A stretch of DNA of 64,000 nucleotides from Cerrena zonata (taxonomy: Eukaryota; Basidiomycota; Agaricomycetes; Polyporales; Cerrenaceae), in contig JASBNA010000027.1 in assembly GCA_038087015.1 (NCBI GenBank), positions 248,001 to 312,000 of the forward strand. Reading direction: 5' to 3'. Below the pieces are notes generated by a model. It worked only from the letters and a program-made list of their open reading frames with translations, was not told the origin of the DNA and made no database searches. The position numbers and the translations under genes are program-made. Shown here in pieces: positions 10,173-19,886 of this stretch. Position 1 is the first letter of the stretch; each line of letters begins with the position of its first letter.

Positions 10173-11399
10173 ATGTTTCTGTTATCGAAGATCGTTGATA
10201 GATTTGCTGGGAATACTGAAGAGTCCAAGACCGATTCTTATTTTAAGAATGCATTACAATTGAATAATAAAGGGTATGCATTGCGTGTGCTCAGTGTTGT
10301 CCCCCACTCATTGGCACACCAACTCGGATTTGAATCGTGGTTTGATTATATTATACGTATCAATGGACACGAATTGCCGATGATGTACCCATCCTTGTCT
10401 CACTATTCCTATAGTATCAACGATGATGGATCCATAAACTACGGAGGGGATACTACACAAGAACAAGCCAGTATGATAAGTTATGACGTTCTTCTCAAAG
10501 AATTAGTTACTATTGCGCAAGGAGAAGGAGGTAAAACAGCAACTTTTGATGTATGGAATGCTAAAGGAGGTATAATAAGACTGATTAAAGTTCCTCTAGA
10601 AAAATTCAATGAAAATGCTACATTTGAAAATGATCAATCTGTTACCAATCTATTTGTAAATAACATTGAGCAAATAGGGTTAACTTTACAATCGCAACAT
10701 TTAAATACTGCAACATATGTGTGGAGGATATTGAATACTCATAATGGGTCACCAGCTTTCCAAGCTCAATTGGTTCCTTACACGGATTATATAATTGGTT
10801 GTGATTCTGCATTCCCTGATGATGTTGAAGGAAAAGGTTTATTATCCAGAGGAGGAGAGTCATTACTTTCAAGAACCGTTTCAAGTTATTACAACCATCA
10901 TTACTCAAAAATGCAAGAAGATAACGTTCCAATTACCTTATACGTTTATAATCATGATTATGATATTTTGCGTCCAGTAACGGTAAACTTATCTAGATCC
11001 TGGGGTACCGGCCAAAATCGTGGTATTTTAGGATGTGATGTTGGTTATGGCTTATTACATCGATTACCGGAAGTTGTTGGAAAGTTTGATCATAATGATA
11101 TAATCGATGATGTGTTATTTGAAACAGATCAATCGCTTCAATATAATTTGGATCAACCTTCTGAAAATACGATAACACCAATGGCTGATAGCACTGCTCC
11201 GTCAGTTTACGCACCTCCTCCATTATCAACCGTTCCTGCCCCATCTAAGTACACTGGTAGGAAAAAGAAGAAGGGCACTGCCAATTTGGATGAATTGAAT
11301 GATTTCATGAATGAAGAATTGGCAAAGTCAAAAGAATCAGATATTAGTCAATCAAATAGTAATACTCCACCTCCACCTCCTCCACCAAAGACAACTTAA
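10173..11399 (+). CDS. GRH1: GRH1, GRASP-family Golgi/ER-exit-site protein
   Basis: The 408-residue product starts 'MFLLSKIVDRF'. Met-Phe N-termini are NatC acetylation substrates, and Grh1 membrane binding depends on N-acetylation in S. cerevisiae. Two PDZ-like GRASP repeats follow. The first contains 'YALRVLSVVPHSLAHQLGF' and 'FDYIIRINGHEL'; the second contains 'THNGSPAFQAQLVPYTDYIIG' split by charged residues and 'GILGCDVGYGLLHRLP', which is a signature of the family. The C-terminus is Pro-rich and unstructured. Grh1 acts at ER exit sites with Bug1, in ER-Golgi traffic and unconventional secretion. I begin at the ATG at 10173; the frame is open upstream but without an ATG. Family membership is clear. 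Confidence 0.93.
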   Translation: MFLLSKIVDRFAGNTEESKTDSYFKNALQLNNKGYALRVLSVVPHSLAHQLGFESWFDYIIRINGHELPMMYPSLSHYSYSINDDGSINYGGDTTQEQASMISYDVLLKELVTIAQGEGGKTATFDVWNAKGGIIRLIKVPLEKFNENATFENDQSVTNLFVNNIEQIGLTLQSQHLNTATYVWRILNTHNGSPAFQAQLVPYTDYIIGCDSAFPDDVEGKGLLSRGGESLLSRTVSSYYNHHYSKMQEDNVPITLYVYNHDYDILRPVTVNLSRSWGTGQNRGILGCDVGYGLLHRLPEVVGKFDHNDIIDDVLFETDQSLQYNLDQPSENTITPMADSTAPSVYAPPPLSTVPAPSKYTGRKKKKGTANLDELNDFMNEELAKSKESDISQSNSNTPPPPPPPKTT

Positions 11400-11885
11400 A
11401 TAAATAGTTAGATAAATAATGTTATAGTAAATCATTAAATGTAGGTTTCTTGGTCTGTTTTTTAAGAAACTCGCAAGTTTGTTGTAGTGCAGGTGAATTT
11501 ATTTTACTTTTTAATGAAAATTGACCATTCCCTGCAAAATTCAGTAAAAACATCTTGAAATATAGTAAATAAGAAAAGAGAACTTTCACAGTTCAAAGAT
11601 TTCTTACTCTTCTTATTAAACTTCAATTCTGTTGATCCGCTTTGTACCCTTAAGGTTTCTTTTTCTAGAAGTACTTGTTGAATTTTCGATCAAATTAGTT
11701 TTATTTTCCCCAAAAATAATTTTTGATTCCAACTATGAGACAGCTTATAAACAGAAAAGATATAACATACCAACAGAGGGTCAAGAAAAGCTAATTCCTA
11801 AAAAATCAAAATTTTAAGTAAAACAAATTAAATCTCAAACTTTTATTAGTGTATTAACCAAGGTCAAATATTTGGTCATATAGAA
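11400..11885. other. Intergenic, no gene seen
   Basis: AT-rich sequence between the GRH1 stop and tRNA-Thr. Only a chance 61-codon ORF is present. Confidence 0.6.
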
Positions 11886-11958
11886 GCCTTTATGGCCAAG
11901 TTGGTAAGGCACCTCACTAGTAATGAGGAGATCGTCAGTTCGAATCTGGCTGAAGGCA
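11886..11958 (+). tRNA. tRNA-Thr (anticodon AGU), intronless
   Basis: The 73-nt sequence folds as a cloverleaf. The acceptor GCCTTTA pairs with TGAAGGC (one T-G wobble), with discriminator A. The anticodon stem CCTCA/TGAGG encloses the loop CTAGTAA, giving anticodon AGT (read as IGU for ACU/ACC/ACA). The D-arm region GGCCAAGTTGGTAAGGC serves as A box and GTTCGAATC as B box. It closely matches S. cerevisiae tRNA-Thr(AGU). A T-run (11962-11967) just after the 3' end fits a pol III terminator. CCA is not encoded, as expected. Confidence 0.97.
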
Positions 11959-12077
11959 TTATTTTTTGATTCAAGTTTGTTAAAAGTATTTAATTTTTTT
12001 TTCTTTGAAACTTTCTTTAAAACTACATCATCGATATAAATTTTGAAACCAGTTCGATCGAGTATAACGTTCAGAAC

Positions 12078-12602
12078 ATGTGGCCCTTTAGCAAGTCAGA
12101 GAAAGCGGAAAATTTGAAAGAAACCCAAGTATCAAAAGTTAAAGAACAAGGAGAACAAGAAGACTTACAAGAACTATGGAAACTTTTCAAAGATAGCCCT
12201 GAAGATATTCAAACACGAAGAAAACAAGTTACTTCGATAATACAAGAGAACAATTCATCATCTTTCCCATCAGAGATATCGGTTTTAACATCTATTGATG
12301 AATTAACTGGGTGTTTTGGATTGGGCTATCAATTAAAGAATTATTATAGATATGGAGAATATTCTGACTGTAAAAGACAAAGAGAAAAGTTTTGGTTCGC
12401 CATCAAAAATGGATCAATAATGGAAGGAAGTGATACGTATTCGATTAATGATGAAACTTTGATGAAACCCAAGGAATTGAAAAGAAGACAAAAAATTCAA
12501 GAATTCTACAAAAAAAGACTATTAGAAGATAAGGCAAGAGGAAGCTCCGAGGATATTTGGAGCGAACGTAAGGAGCCTTTAGTTAACTTTTTGAATAAAT
12601 AA
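12078..12602 (+). CDS. EMI1-like protein (DUF3128, twin-Cys motif)
   Basis: This 174-residue protein has a charged N-terminal half and a conserved core 'ELTGCFGLGYQLKNYYRYGE' followed by 'SDCKRQREKFWFAI'. This pattern (Cys, about 10 residues, Asn-Tyr-Tyr-Arg-Tyr-Gly, Cys, Arg/Lys-rich, Phe-Trp) is the DUF3128 signature of S. cerevisiae Emi1 and Emi2-like fungal proteins. Emi1 was named for a defect in early meiotic induction (IME1 expression); DUF3128 proteins are small twin-Cys proteins, some linked to mitochondria. The biochemical role is unknown. It is convergent with RHO3. The start ATG at 12078 is the only sensible choice. Orthology to EMI1 is probable, not certain. Confidence 0.78.
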   Translation: MWPFSKSEKAENLKETQVSKVKEQGEQEDLQELWKLFKDSPEDIQTRRKQVTSIIQENNSSSFPSEISVLTSIDELTGCFGLGYQLKNYYRYGEYSDCKRQREKFWFAIKNGSIMEGSDTYSINDETLMKPKELKRRQKIQEFYKKRLLEDKARGSSEDIWSERKEPLVNFLNK

Positions 12603-12826
12603 AAAGATGTACATAGTATATAGAATCAATATAAAAAAAGAATGATAAACTTTTATTAGTTATTAACGATGGAAAGGACAAAGAAAAATCACAGTTTGAT
12701 AATGCTAAAACAATCAATAAATGAAAGAAGAATGAATGAATGAATGAATCAAAAAAAAAAAAAAAAAAGAGTAAGAAAGCTAAATGTTAAGAAGTGAATA
12801 TAAAATAAAACGAAATGATAAAGAGG
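12603..12826. other. Convergent spacer EMI1-like / RHO3
   Basis: Shared 3' flank with a GAAT microsatellite (about 12731-12748) and a long A-run right after it. Nothing else is seen. Confidence 0.6.
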
Positions 12827-13540
12827 TTACATTATTATACAACCTTTCTTTTCTGGTTCATTATCATTGGCACCTTTTGGTTTAGCGTTAAGAGCACATC
12901 TAGCCGCTTCTGAAAAGGCTTCATTGACACCTCTATTTTTTTTAGCAGAGCATTCTAAGTATCTTAAAGCACCAACTTTTTGAGCAACTTGTAAACCTTC
13001 TTCGTAACTAATGAGTCTCTTCAGTTTTTGATAAGGATTTGATTGTTGATAAGAGTCATCTTCAGGACTATTTTGTTCGATATCATTATCTTCATTATTT
13101 CTCAAGTCACATTTTAAAGCAACCAAAACTAATTTAACCCCTTCACAATGATCAGCAATTTCACCAACCCACTTGGATTGAACGTTTTCTAATGAATCTG
13201 GCGAGTCGATAGAAAAACATAACATAATACAATGGGTATCGGAATACGATAATGATCTAAGTCTATCAAATTCTTCTTGTCCAGCAGTATCCCATAACGA
13301 TAATTGAACCGATTGTCCATCAATAAAGATATCATGAACGTAATTTTCAAACACAGTTGGCTCATACACTTGAGGAAAGTATCCTCTAGTGAAAACATTC
13401 AACAAAGAGGTTTTACCACAAGCACCATCTCCAAGAATAACAATTTTACGTTGAACTATTATCGGTTAGTATTTCCTCCATTGAAAACGCACTCCTTTCG
13501 TATACATACTGGTCTTTTGACCTCCACCACAGACTGCCAT
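12827..13540 (-). CDS. RHO3: RHO3, Rho-family GTPase (two exons)
   Basis: Exon 1 is 13540-13510, the intron is 13509-13456, and exon 2 is 13455-12827, giving 219 residues. The splice restores the N-terminus running into the P-loop 'GDGACGKTSLLN'. The effector region 'YEPTVFENYVHDIF', switch II 'WDTAGQEEFDRLRSLSYSD', the 'KCDL' base-recognition motif and 'ECSAK' are all present and closely match S. cerevisiae Rho3. A poorly conserved Asn/Asp/Gln-rich insert lies near residue 150. The C-terminus 'CIIM' is a CAAX box for prenylation, so the protein is membrane-anchored. Rho3 acts in polarised exocytosis and actin organisation with the exocyst and formins. The intron is supported by GTATGT, TACTAAC and TAG. 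Confidence 0.97.
13456..13509 (-). other. RHO3 intron (54 nt)
   Basis: On the minus strand it begins GTATGT, has a perfect TACTAAC branch site 9 nt before the end, and ends TAG. Removing it joins a split Ile codon and continues the conserved Rho3 N-terminus. Confidence 0.95.
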
Positions 13541-14055
13541 GATTCAATGTTTCTTTTGATTGTCTCTTTCTATCAAACAAGCTATCTTGTGATATGGTAA
13601 AAAAAAGTATCTGCTAAGTTGTTTTTCATTTTCCAAATCTGAACGTATGCCTTTTTTTTTGTTTTTTTGGCCCGTTTGATTCCCTGCGCTTTCTACATTT
13701 CCAGCTACACCTTCAATTCAGCCCCAAAAGGGCCTGCCTTTCATTGCGAGCATAACAGACAATCACAACAATCGACTTAAACGAGTCCAATGACGAGTAC
13801 TTCTTTCTCTACGTTTTTTCGTCGGTTATTTCAGTTATTTGATTGCATTTATGTCTCGTGTAGGGCTGAAAAAAAATTACAACGAATACCTCCGTACATC
13901 CAATATTAGATAACACCCGTAAACCACGATTGAAATTTTTTAATTTTTTTTTTTTTTTTAATACTTTTTTTTTTTTTGTATGGGCTCATCTCGTTGAAAA
14001 CTGAAAAAATTCAAAAAAAGTCATCACCAACATTGTCTTCAGTATATACAACAGC
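13541..14055. promoter_or_regulatory. Divergent promoter RHO3 / UTP5 with poly(dA:dT) and RiBi-like motifs
   Basis: Long T tracts occur at about 13940-13980. A PAC-like GCTCATC (13984-13990) and an RRPE-like TGAAAAAATT (14002-14011) lie 45-75 bp before the UTP5 ATG, the usual arrangement for yeast ribosome-biogenesis genes. The matches are near-consensus only. Confidence 0.45.
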
Positions 14056-16119
14056 ATGTCGGTGTCCACAGCAGGTCCTTTGATCTGTTCTCAGTTTGAC
14101 CCTTCGAACACGTATCTAGCCAGTGCGATCGTGGCGTTGGACTCTCATCAAATCAAGGTACAATCGGTTAATGCATCTCAATCATCATTAGATACTTCCT
14201 TTAATCTTGATAGTGGGTTGAAGATAACATGCCTTTCCTGGGTATCATTTGGTGAACAGCAGCTGGTTGCGTTGGCGCTCAACAACGGGAGTGTACTTAT
14301 ATATTCACCATTCACTAACCAAATCATTGCAGAGCTTGTATCAACGACTAATTTATCGATTACTGATTTCCACTATTCTCCAGTTACATCATCGGCTTGG
14401 TCGTCGGATATAAATGGGAACCTTTTCGAATGGGATATGGACAGTTTCACCTTGATTAGACAGTTTGCCATCACTGATTTACTAGAAACATCGGAATCAA
14501 TCAATAAAATTAGCTCAATAACTTATGATTCGAAACCTCATCTTTTAGTTGGATCCCATTCAGTTTATTTGGTTGATTTAGATAACCTTCAAATCATTAA
14601 AACATTCCCTGCCCACGTCCAACCAATAAGCAATATCTATCCTGTTCCTGATAATACTGATCTTTTCTTCACTAGTGCCAAAAATGACCGTTTCATTAAT
14701 TTATACTCTATTCAAAAAAATTCTACTAAAGCAATTTTTGTGTCTCAGCTGTCGATTTCACTGTTTTCATTGGGGATTAAAGATGAACAAACTTCAATTC
14801 TTTTGGTCATTAATGAAGCCGGGAATTTAGAAGCTTTCCAAAATCCTTTAAATAACGATCCTCAAAGTACTCTTGCATCTCCATCCTCTACTCCAACCCA
14901 ATCTAAAAAGAGAAGAAGACATCAACTCAACGCAGTTCAATCCCGTTCCTCAAACGCTTATGTAAAATTATCCAGACCATCTATAGAAATCAAGAATCCA
15001 AATGATTCAAACTTAATTATTAATAGCATCACTATAAATCATGATTCTATAATATACTCCTGGTTAGAACATTCAAGTGTTGCATATTTTGATACTTTGA
15101 AATGGTTAGATGAATCAAATAATTTCTTATTGAAAGGTGATATCATGCTTGAAAAATCAAGACCAAATTTAAAATCTTCGGTTTCTCATTCAGAAAAAGG
15201 TCATGATGTTGCAGCTACCAAACACTATAAAGAAGGTAATGCCATTATCACCGAAGGTTCTCAATATGGGGATGTCGCAAATGTCACTGATGACGAAGAA
15301 GAAGAAGAAACTTTGGCTGATAAATTAGATAAATTATCAACCGATCAACAAAAAAATCTTTCAAATAACTCTAATAAGAAAAAGAACAGATCAAACAAAA
15401 AATCAAATACCGCTACTTTAACAATCATTCTTGCTCAATCTTTGAAAAACAACGATCATAGTTTACTAGAAAGTGTTTTGGTTAATCGTGATCCAAATAT
15501 TGTTCAAAATACTATTGCCAGGTTAGATTCATCTCTTGCCGTCATCTTATTAGATAGATTATCAGAAAGAATCACTCGCCAAACTTCTAGATTTGATCAA
15601 TTAAATTTCTGGCTTAAATGGATCATCATTATTCATGGTGGTGTTTTATCTTCTTTACCAAATTTAAATACTAAATTAGCAAATTTACATGCTATTTTAA
15701 GTAAAAAGGCAAATACTTTACCAAGGTTATTGGAATTACAAGGTAGATTAAACATGCTACACCAACAAGTAGACCTTAAGAAAGAAATCTTGAATGGTGA
15801 TGAATACGTCTACACTTCTGATAATGAAAATGAAGATGCCGTGGAGTACGTCGAAGAAATTGATGATGCTCAATTCAAAGGAGAATTATCTGAGGATGAT
15901 GAAGACTTAGATATGGATGATTTACAAGATGATTATGAAGATTCCGAAAGCGAAAATGATGATGCACTGGACCAATCCGATGTCGAAGGAAATAGTGACA
16001 TTGATGCCGATGGTGCTACTTTTAAAGACGACGTTATGCTTGATGACGATGATTTAGTAGATGCTGAATCTGCTTCAAAATTGAAAAAACATCTTAAATC
16101 CTTGAAAAAGAATAACTAG
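14056..16119 (+). CDS. UTP5: UTP5, t-UTP component of the SSU processome
   Basis: This 687-residue protein has an N-terminal WD40-type propeller (roughly residues 1-350; for example 'LNNGSVLIYSP' and 'KTFPAHVQPISNIYPV'). A lysine-rich nuclear linker follows, then a UTP12-family helical domain containing 'NNDHSLLESVLVNRD', 'LAVILLDRLSERITRQTSR' and 'WIIIIHGG'. These blocks match S. cerevisiae Utp5 nearly residue for residue. A strongly acidic Asp/Glu/Ser tail closes the protein. Utp5 acts in the nucleolus in the t-UTP/UtpA subcomplex, which couples rDNA transcription to early pre-18S processing. Two CTG codons (14263 and 15967) fall where Ser or Thr would fit better than Leu. Confidence 0.95.
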   Translation: MSVSTAGPLICSQFDPSNTYLASAIVALDSHQIKVQSVNASQSSLDTSFNLDSGLKITCLSWVSFGEQQLVALALNNGSVLIYSPFTNQIIAELVSTTNLSITDFHYSPVTSSAWSSDINGNLFEWDMDSFTLIRQFAITDLLETSESINKISSITYDSKPHLLVGSHSVYLVDLDNLQIIKTFPAHVQPISNIYPVPDNTDLFFTSAKNDRFINLYSIQKNSTKAIFVSQLSISLFSLGIKDEQTSILLVINEAGNLEAFQNPLNNDPQSTLASPSSTPTQSKKRRRHQLNAVQSRSSNAYVKLSRPSIEIKNPNDSNLIINSITINHDSIIYSWLEHSSVAYFDTLKWLDESNNFLLKGDIMLEKSRPNLKSSVSHSEKGHDVAATKHYKEGNAIITEGSQYGDVANVTDDEEEEETLADKLDKLSTDQQKNLSNNSNKKKNRSNKKSNTATLTIILAQSLKNNDHSLLESVLVNRDPNIVQNTIARLDSSLAVILLDRLSERITRQTSRFDQLNFWLKWIIIIHGGVLSSLPNLNTKLANLHAILSKKANTLPRLLELQGRLNMLHQQVDLKKEILNGDEYVYTSDNENEDAVEYVEEIDDAQFKGELSEDDEDLDMDDLQDDYEDSESENDDALDQSDVEGNSDIDADGATFKDDVMLDDDDLVDAESASKLKKHLKSLKKNN

Positions 16120-16509
16120 TCAATAGACATTTATAGCTTATATAAAACCCCCATCCCATAGCCAGGATTTCCTGGTTTGTACAATAAATTACATATCTTT
16201 AGTACAGTATCCTCGTTATATAACAAGCCTTTATCGATGTATTGTTGGCAGTACTTAGATAGGCTGCAACTTTGAAGAAACGATTTTGCGTTTTGGACGT
16301 TTTTTTTTTTTCTTTACACGATGGCATCGAGAACACCAAAACGCCAAATCACTTTGGTATAAATAGTTTAGAGTTAGGCTAATCTAACACTGCTGATATA
16401 AAAGATCTGTTCAGGTACCGGTTTTGTTCTTGGTGTGTCATTGCTGGTGAAGGGATCGAATTTTTGTCAATTGGGTTGATCCAGGACTTAAAAAAATAAA
16501 GAAAGCATC
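16120..16509. promoter_or_regulatory. SMP3 upstream region
   Basis: 390 bp between tandem genes UTP5 and SMP3. A T-run (about 16300-16311) is the only feature noted; no RNA gene or clear regulatory site. Confidence 0.4.
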
Positions 16510-18225
16510 ATGTCATTCAAACCTACTTTGAATTGGAGACTTGTGTTTTTGGTATCCATTGGATTGAGGTTTCTTTTCGCTCTCTCCAACTCTTATATTC
16601 ATCCGGACGAACATTTTCAAAGCTTTGAAGTTGTTGCTGGCAAAATATTGAATTATTCAGTTAGCCAACCATGGGAATTTAGTAGTGAAAGTCCAGCTAG
16701 AAGTTGGGGAATTCTCTACTTATTCTATGCTCCGGTGATGTACTTAATTAAGGTTACTGGCTTACAGGCCCATTTAAATCCTATACATATATGGTATTTG
16801 GTAAGGTTGCAAAATATGGTTACTGGGTGGTTGATTACTGACTTTTGTTTATATAAAATGTTGCCAACTAAACAAGAACGAATTAAAGCCATTTTTTTTA
16901 CTCTGACCTCTTACGTAACTTTGGCTTTGCAATCTCATGGATTCTCCAATAGTATAGAAACTGTTTTGGTTTTGGTTTCCATATACATCATTGATGACTT
17001 AAGATTCACTTTAGAAGAGCTGAAGAAAAATTCTCAAGTACTAGTTTCAAACAATTTTACCAAGTTGCTTCTTTTAGGTATAGTGATATCACTTGGGGTG
17101 TTCAATAGAGTAACTTTTCCAGTATTCCTAGCGTTACCAAGTTGGTTTTTACTTAAATACTCTTGGGTTAAAAAATTATCACTTTTCATAATTGCCTTTG
17201 GTTTTATCTTGACCTCCATCTTATTGATCCTAGTTGATACCATTGAATTTGGCTCTGCATCTTTCGATGCTATTATAGAGAATCCCCTTAACATTGGGAA
17301 TTACGTTTTAACTCCTTTGAATAATTTCATCTACAACTCTAACATGGAAAATTTGAGCCAACATGGTGTACATCTGTACTTTAATCATTTCTTGATTAAT
17401 ATACCCCAAATCTTTGGGCCTGCCGGGTTAATATTCTTATTTCCAGGTTTCAAAAATAGGTATTGGAGAACCACTCCATTCTTGAGTGCTTTGGGTGGAA
17501 TTACTATCTTATCAGTTGTTCCCCATCAAGAATTGAGATTTTTAACTCCAGTAGTTCCATTATTATGTTCATGTTTTGATATTTCTGCATTTTCATCGCC
17601 CGAAGCCAACGAGGAGCCTCAAGAAAAGAAGAAGAAGAAGCTTTCAACATCTTATGGTCCAGTAATATTGAATATATGGTATTTGTTCAATGCTACACTT
17701 TTAATTTTGATGGGTATGCTCCATCAAGGTGGTGTTATACCAGCCTTGGATTATTTCCATGAAACTTATTATAAATCGAATGACCAACAATCTGGTGTAA
17801 TTCAAATATGGTGGAGGACCTACTCTCCTCCTAGTTGGATCTTGGGGGATGTGAATAAATCCACTCAATTTATTAGTATCAATGATGACTCTTTCGAATA
17901 CAACATTGATCGTAGTAAATCAAATGTTTTATTCGATACTATGGGTCTTGAATTTGATAAATTGAACGAACTAATTAAGGATGTATCTCAGTCCAATTCT
18001 AATATATTCAATAATTTGTTGAATGGTTTCAAATCCAAATCACAACCCAAAATCTATTTAATAACACCAATTAGTTCATTTAATATGATTTTTGAAGATA
18101 AAGAAGAGATTCCTTATAAGTTCCAACAAGTTTGGAATTATGATTATCATCTTGACTTAGATCACTTCGACTTCGACAACATAGAATCCTTTAGACCAGG
18201 TTTAGGTATATACGAGCTCATTTAA
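16510..18225 (+). CDS. SMP3: SMP3, GPI mannosyltransferase IV (GT22)
   Basis: The 571-residue multi-spanning membrane protein carries 'YIHPDEHFQSFEVVAG' at residues about 29-44. Its 'HPDEHFQ' is the luminal catalytic-loop motif of PIG-B/PIG-Z/ALG9-type GT22 enzymes, with the Asp-Glu pair essential in the family. It also has 'PHQELRFLTPVVPLL', the second GT22 signature. 'NLSQHGVH' and 'NIPQIFGPAG' match Smp3 rather than Gpi10 or Alg9/12. Smp3 adds the fourth mannose to the GPI precursor in the ER, a step essential in yeast. A Lys-rich cytosolic loop lies near residue 375. It is convergent with RPT3, with 90 bp between stops. Confidence 0.95.
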   Translation: MSFKPTLNWRLVFLVSIGLRFLFALSNSYIHPDEHFQSFEVVAGKILNYSVSQPWEFSSESPARSWGILYLFYAPVMYLIKVTGLQAHLNPIHIWYLVRLQNMVTGWLITDFCLYKMLPTKQERIKAIFFTLTSYVTLALQSHGFSNSIETVLVLVSIYIIDDLRFTLEELKKNSQVLVSNNFTKLLLLGIVISLGVFNRVTFPVFLALPSWFLLKYSWVKKLSLFIIAFGFILTSILLILVDTIEFGSASFDAIIENPLNIGNYVLTPLNNFIYNSNMENLSQHGVHLYFNHFLINIPQIFGPAGLIFLFPGFKNRYWRTTPFLSALGGITILSVVPHQELRFLTPVVPLLCSCFDISAFSSPEANEEPQEKKKKKLSTSYGPVILNIWYLFNATLLILMGMLHQGGVIPALDYFHETYYKSNDQQSGVIQIWWRTYSPPSWILGDVNKSTQFISINDDSFEYNIDRSKSNVLFDTMGLEFDKLNELIKDVSQSNSNIFNNLLNGFKSKSQPKIYLITPISSFNMIFEDKEEIPYKFQQVWNYDYHLDLDHFDFDNIESFRPGLGIYELI

Positions 18226-18315
18226 TGAAATAATACATAATTTATGAAATTTAGATTTATTAACTTTTATTAAATATTTTATTTTATTTCTGGTTATATT
18301 GTACAATTCAAGAAA

Positions 18316-19572
18316 TTACTTATAGAAATCGAATTTATCATGCTCAGTACCGGACTTAACTTGAGAGGTATATGCTTCTTCTAAATCACTTTGTAAAATC
18401 ATGTATCTATTCTTTCTTATAGCTCTCAAACCGGCTTCTTGCATAATAGCAGCTATAATGGCCCCAGATAATGGATCATTTCTAGTAATCAAAGAATCTA
18501 AATCGGCTTCAGGAGCTAAAGCCATATTAGAAGCAATTGTAGAAAAAATTAATCTTCTTTCTCTTCTATCTTTTAATGAAGGAAATTCAATTTTTCTATC
18601 CAATCTACCTGGTCTTAATAATGCTGGATCCAAAGTATCAGCTCTATTAGTAGCCATGATGACTTTGACAGTAGAAGATTGATCAAACCCATCCATTTGA
18701 TTCAATAATTCCAATAAAATTCTTTGAACTTCTCTATCAGCCCCAGTTTGAGCGTCAAATCTTTTTGTAGCAATAGCATCAATTTCATCAATGAAAATAA
18801 TGGAAGGAGAATTTTCTCTTGCTAATCTAAAAACATCTCTCACCATTCTTGGACCTTCACCCAAATATTTTTGAACGAATTCTGACCCATTAATTCTTAT
18901 AAAAGATGCGGTTGAAGAGTTTGCAACTGCTTTAACCAACATAGTTTTACCAGTACCTGGAGGACCATAGAGAAGGACACCACGAGGGGGGTCGATACCA
19001 ATTTGTGAATATAAATCACCTTGAGTTAAAGGTAACTCTACTGCTTCTCTAATTTCTTGTTTTTGCATATCTAACCCACCAACATCAGCGTAAGTAACAT
19101 CAGGTTTTTGATCATCACCAACAATCGAGATAGATGAATCAGCTTCAGGAGGTAATATATCAACCAAAGCATTTGAATGACGATGTAATGCGACTGATGA
19201 AGAAGGTTTTAAGAGTTCTCTATCTAAAGTAGATAAAATTCTTACAACATAATTAGAACCAGTGGTTGAGGATACAATCCCAGTATTTTCATCAATTGGC
19301 TCTAAAAACTGGCCTATAACCAAAGGCACCGATTTAATTCTCTTAACTTCTTCCTGTGCCCTTACTAATTCTCTCTTTAAATGACGTTGTTCATCTTTGA
19401 TATAATCTTCTTGTAATAATAAAAGATCCAATTCTTTTTCCAACTTCTTTAATTTCAAATATACATCTGATTGTTCTTCGGAATTATTGAAAAGAGAAGC
19501 AGCTTTGGATTTGGCATTCAATGCTGCAGTCTGTGAAGGTGCTGCACTTGGATAAATACCGAGTTCTTCCAT
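18316..19572 (-). CDS. RPT3: RPT3, 19S proteasome AAA-ATPase subunit
   Basis: The 418-residue protein has an N-terminal coiled coil (residues about 40-80), an OB-fold and an AAA domain. Visible motifs are Walker A '[10 protein letters not shown]', Walker B '[10 protein letters not shown]', the '[10 protein letters not shown]' Arg-finger region and the C-terminal 'DKFDFYK'. '[20 protein letters not shown]' and '[12 protein letters not shown]' are diagnostic of Rpt3. It is one of six unfolding ATPases at the base of the 26S proteasome; its C-terminal HbYX-type tail (Phe-Tyr-Lys) docks into the 20S alpha ring. Length and start match the family. No exact proteasome (PACE) element was found upstream. 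Confidence 0.99.
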   Translation of the reverse strand: MEELGIYPSAAPSQTAALNAKSKAASLFNNSEEQSDVYLKLKKLEKELDLLLLQEDYIKDEQRHLKRELVRAQEEVKRIKSVPLVIGQFLEPIDENTGIVSSTTGSNYVVRILSTLDRELLKPSSSVALHRHSNALVDILPPEADSSISIVGDDQKPDVTYADVGGLDMQKQEIREAVELPLTQGDLYSQIGIDPPRGVLLYGPPGTGKTMLVKAVANSSTASFIRINGSEFVQKYLGEGPRMVRDVFRLARENSPSIIFIDEIDAIATKRFDAQTGADREVQRILLELLNQMDGFDQSSTVKVIMATNRADTLDPALLRPGRLDRKIEFPSLKDRRERRLIFSTIASNMALAPEADLDSLITRNDPLSGAIIAAIMQEAGLRAIRKNRYMILQSDLEEAYTSQVKSGTEHDKFDFYK

Positions 19573-19886
19573 TATACTTTTATTTCTTCTGATTACTTTA
19601 TATCACTTTTCCAGATGGTTATTACTGCGATTTCGAAGCTATTTTTTTGACACCGCTTTCTCTCAATTGGTTATCACGGCAAACGGTAACAATGGATACT
19701 GATCTAGTCAATGAAACAACTATTTATAACTAATTGATTGGTAATTAAAGTATTTGATCTGGTTCTACTGAACAATTTTCTTTGAGTGGCAACAGTTTTC
19801 AGTACAGAGAAAAAAAAAGCTGAGAACACACGACTCCAAAAATGTACGGATGTTTTTTATCTATATACATAACGTTAATGCTAAGT
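19573..19886. promoter_or_regulatory. RPT3 promoter / SHE9 3' flank
   Basis: 314 bp. AGTGGCAAC near 19785 is a partial match to the Rpn4 element GGTGGCAAA but has two mismatches. Nothing else is seen. Confidence 0.3.

Noticed and set aside
12731..12770. GAAT/poly-A tract as a functional element
   Set aside because: Plain microsatellite in a convergent 3' spacer.
19785..19793. Rpn4 (PACE) element for RPT3
   Set aside because: AGTGGCAAC differs from GGTGGCAAA at two positions; too weak.
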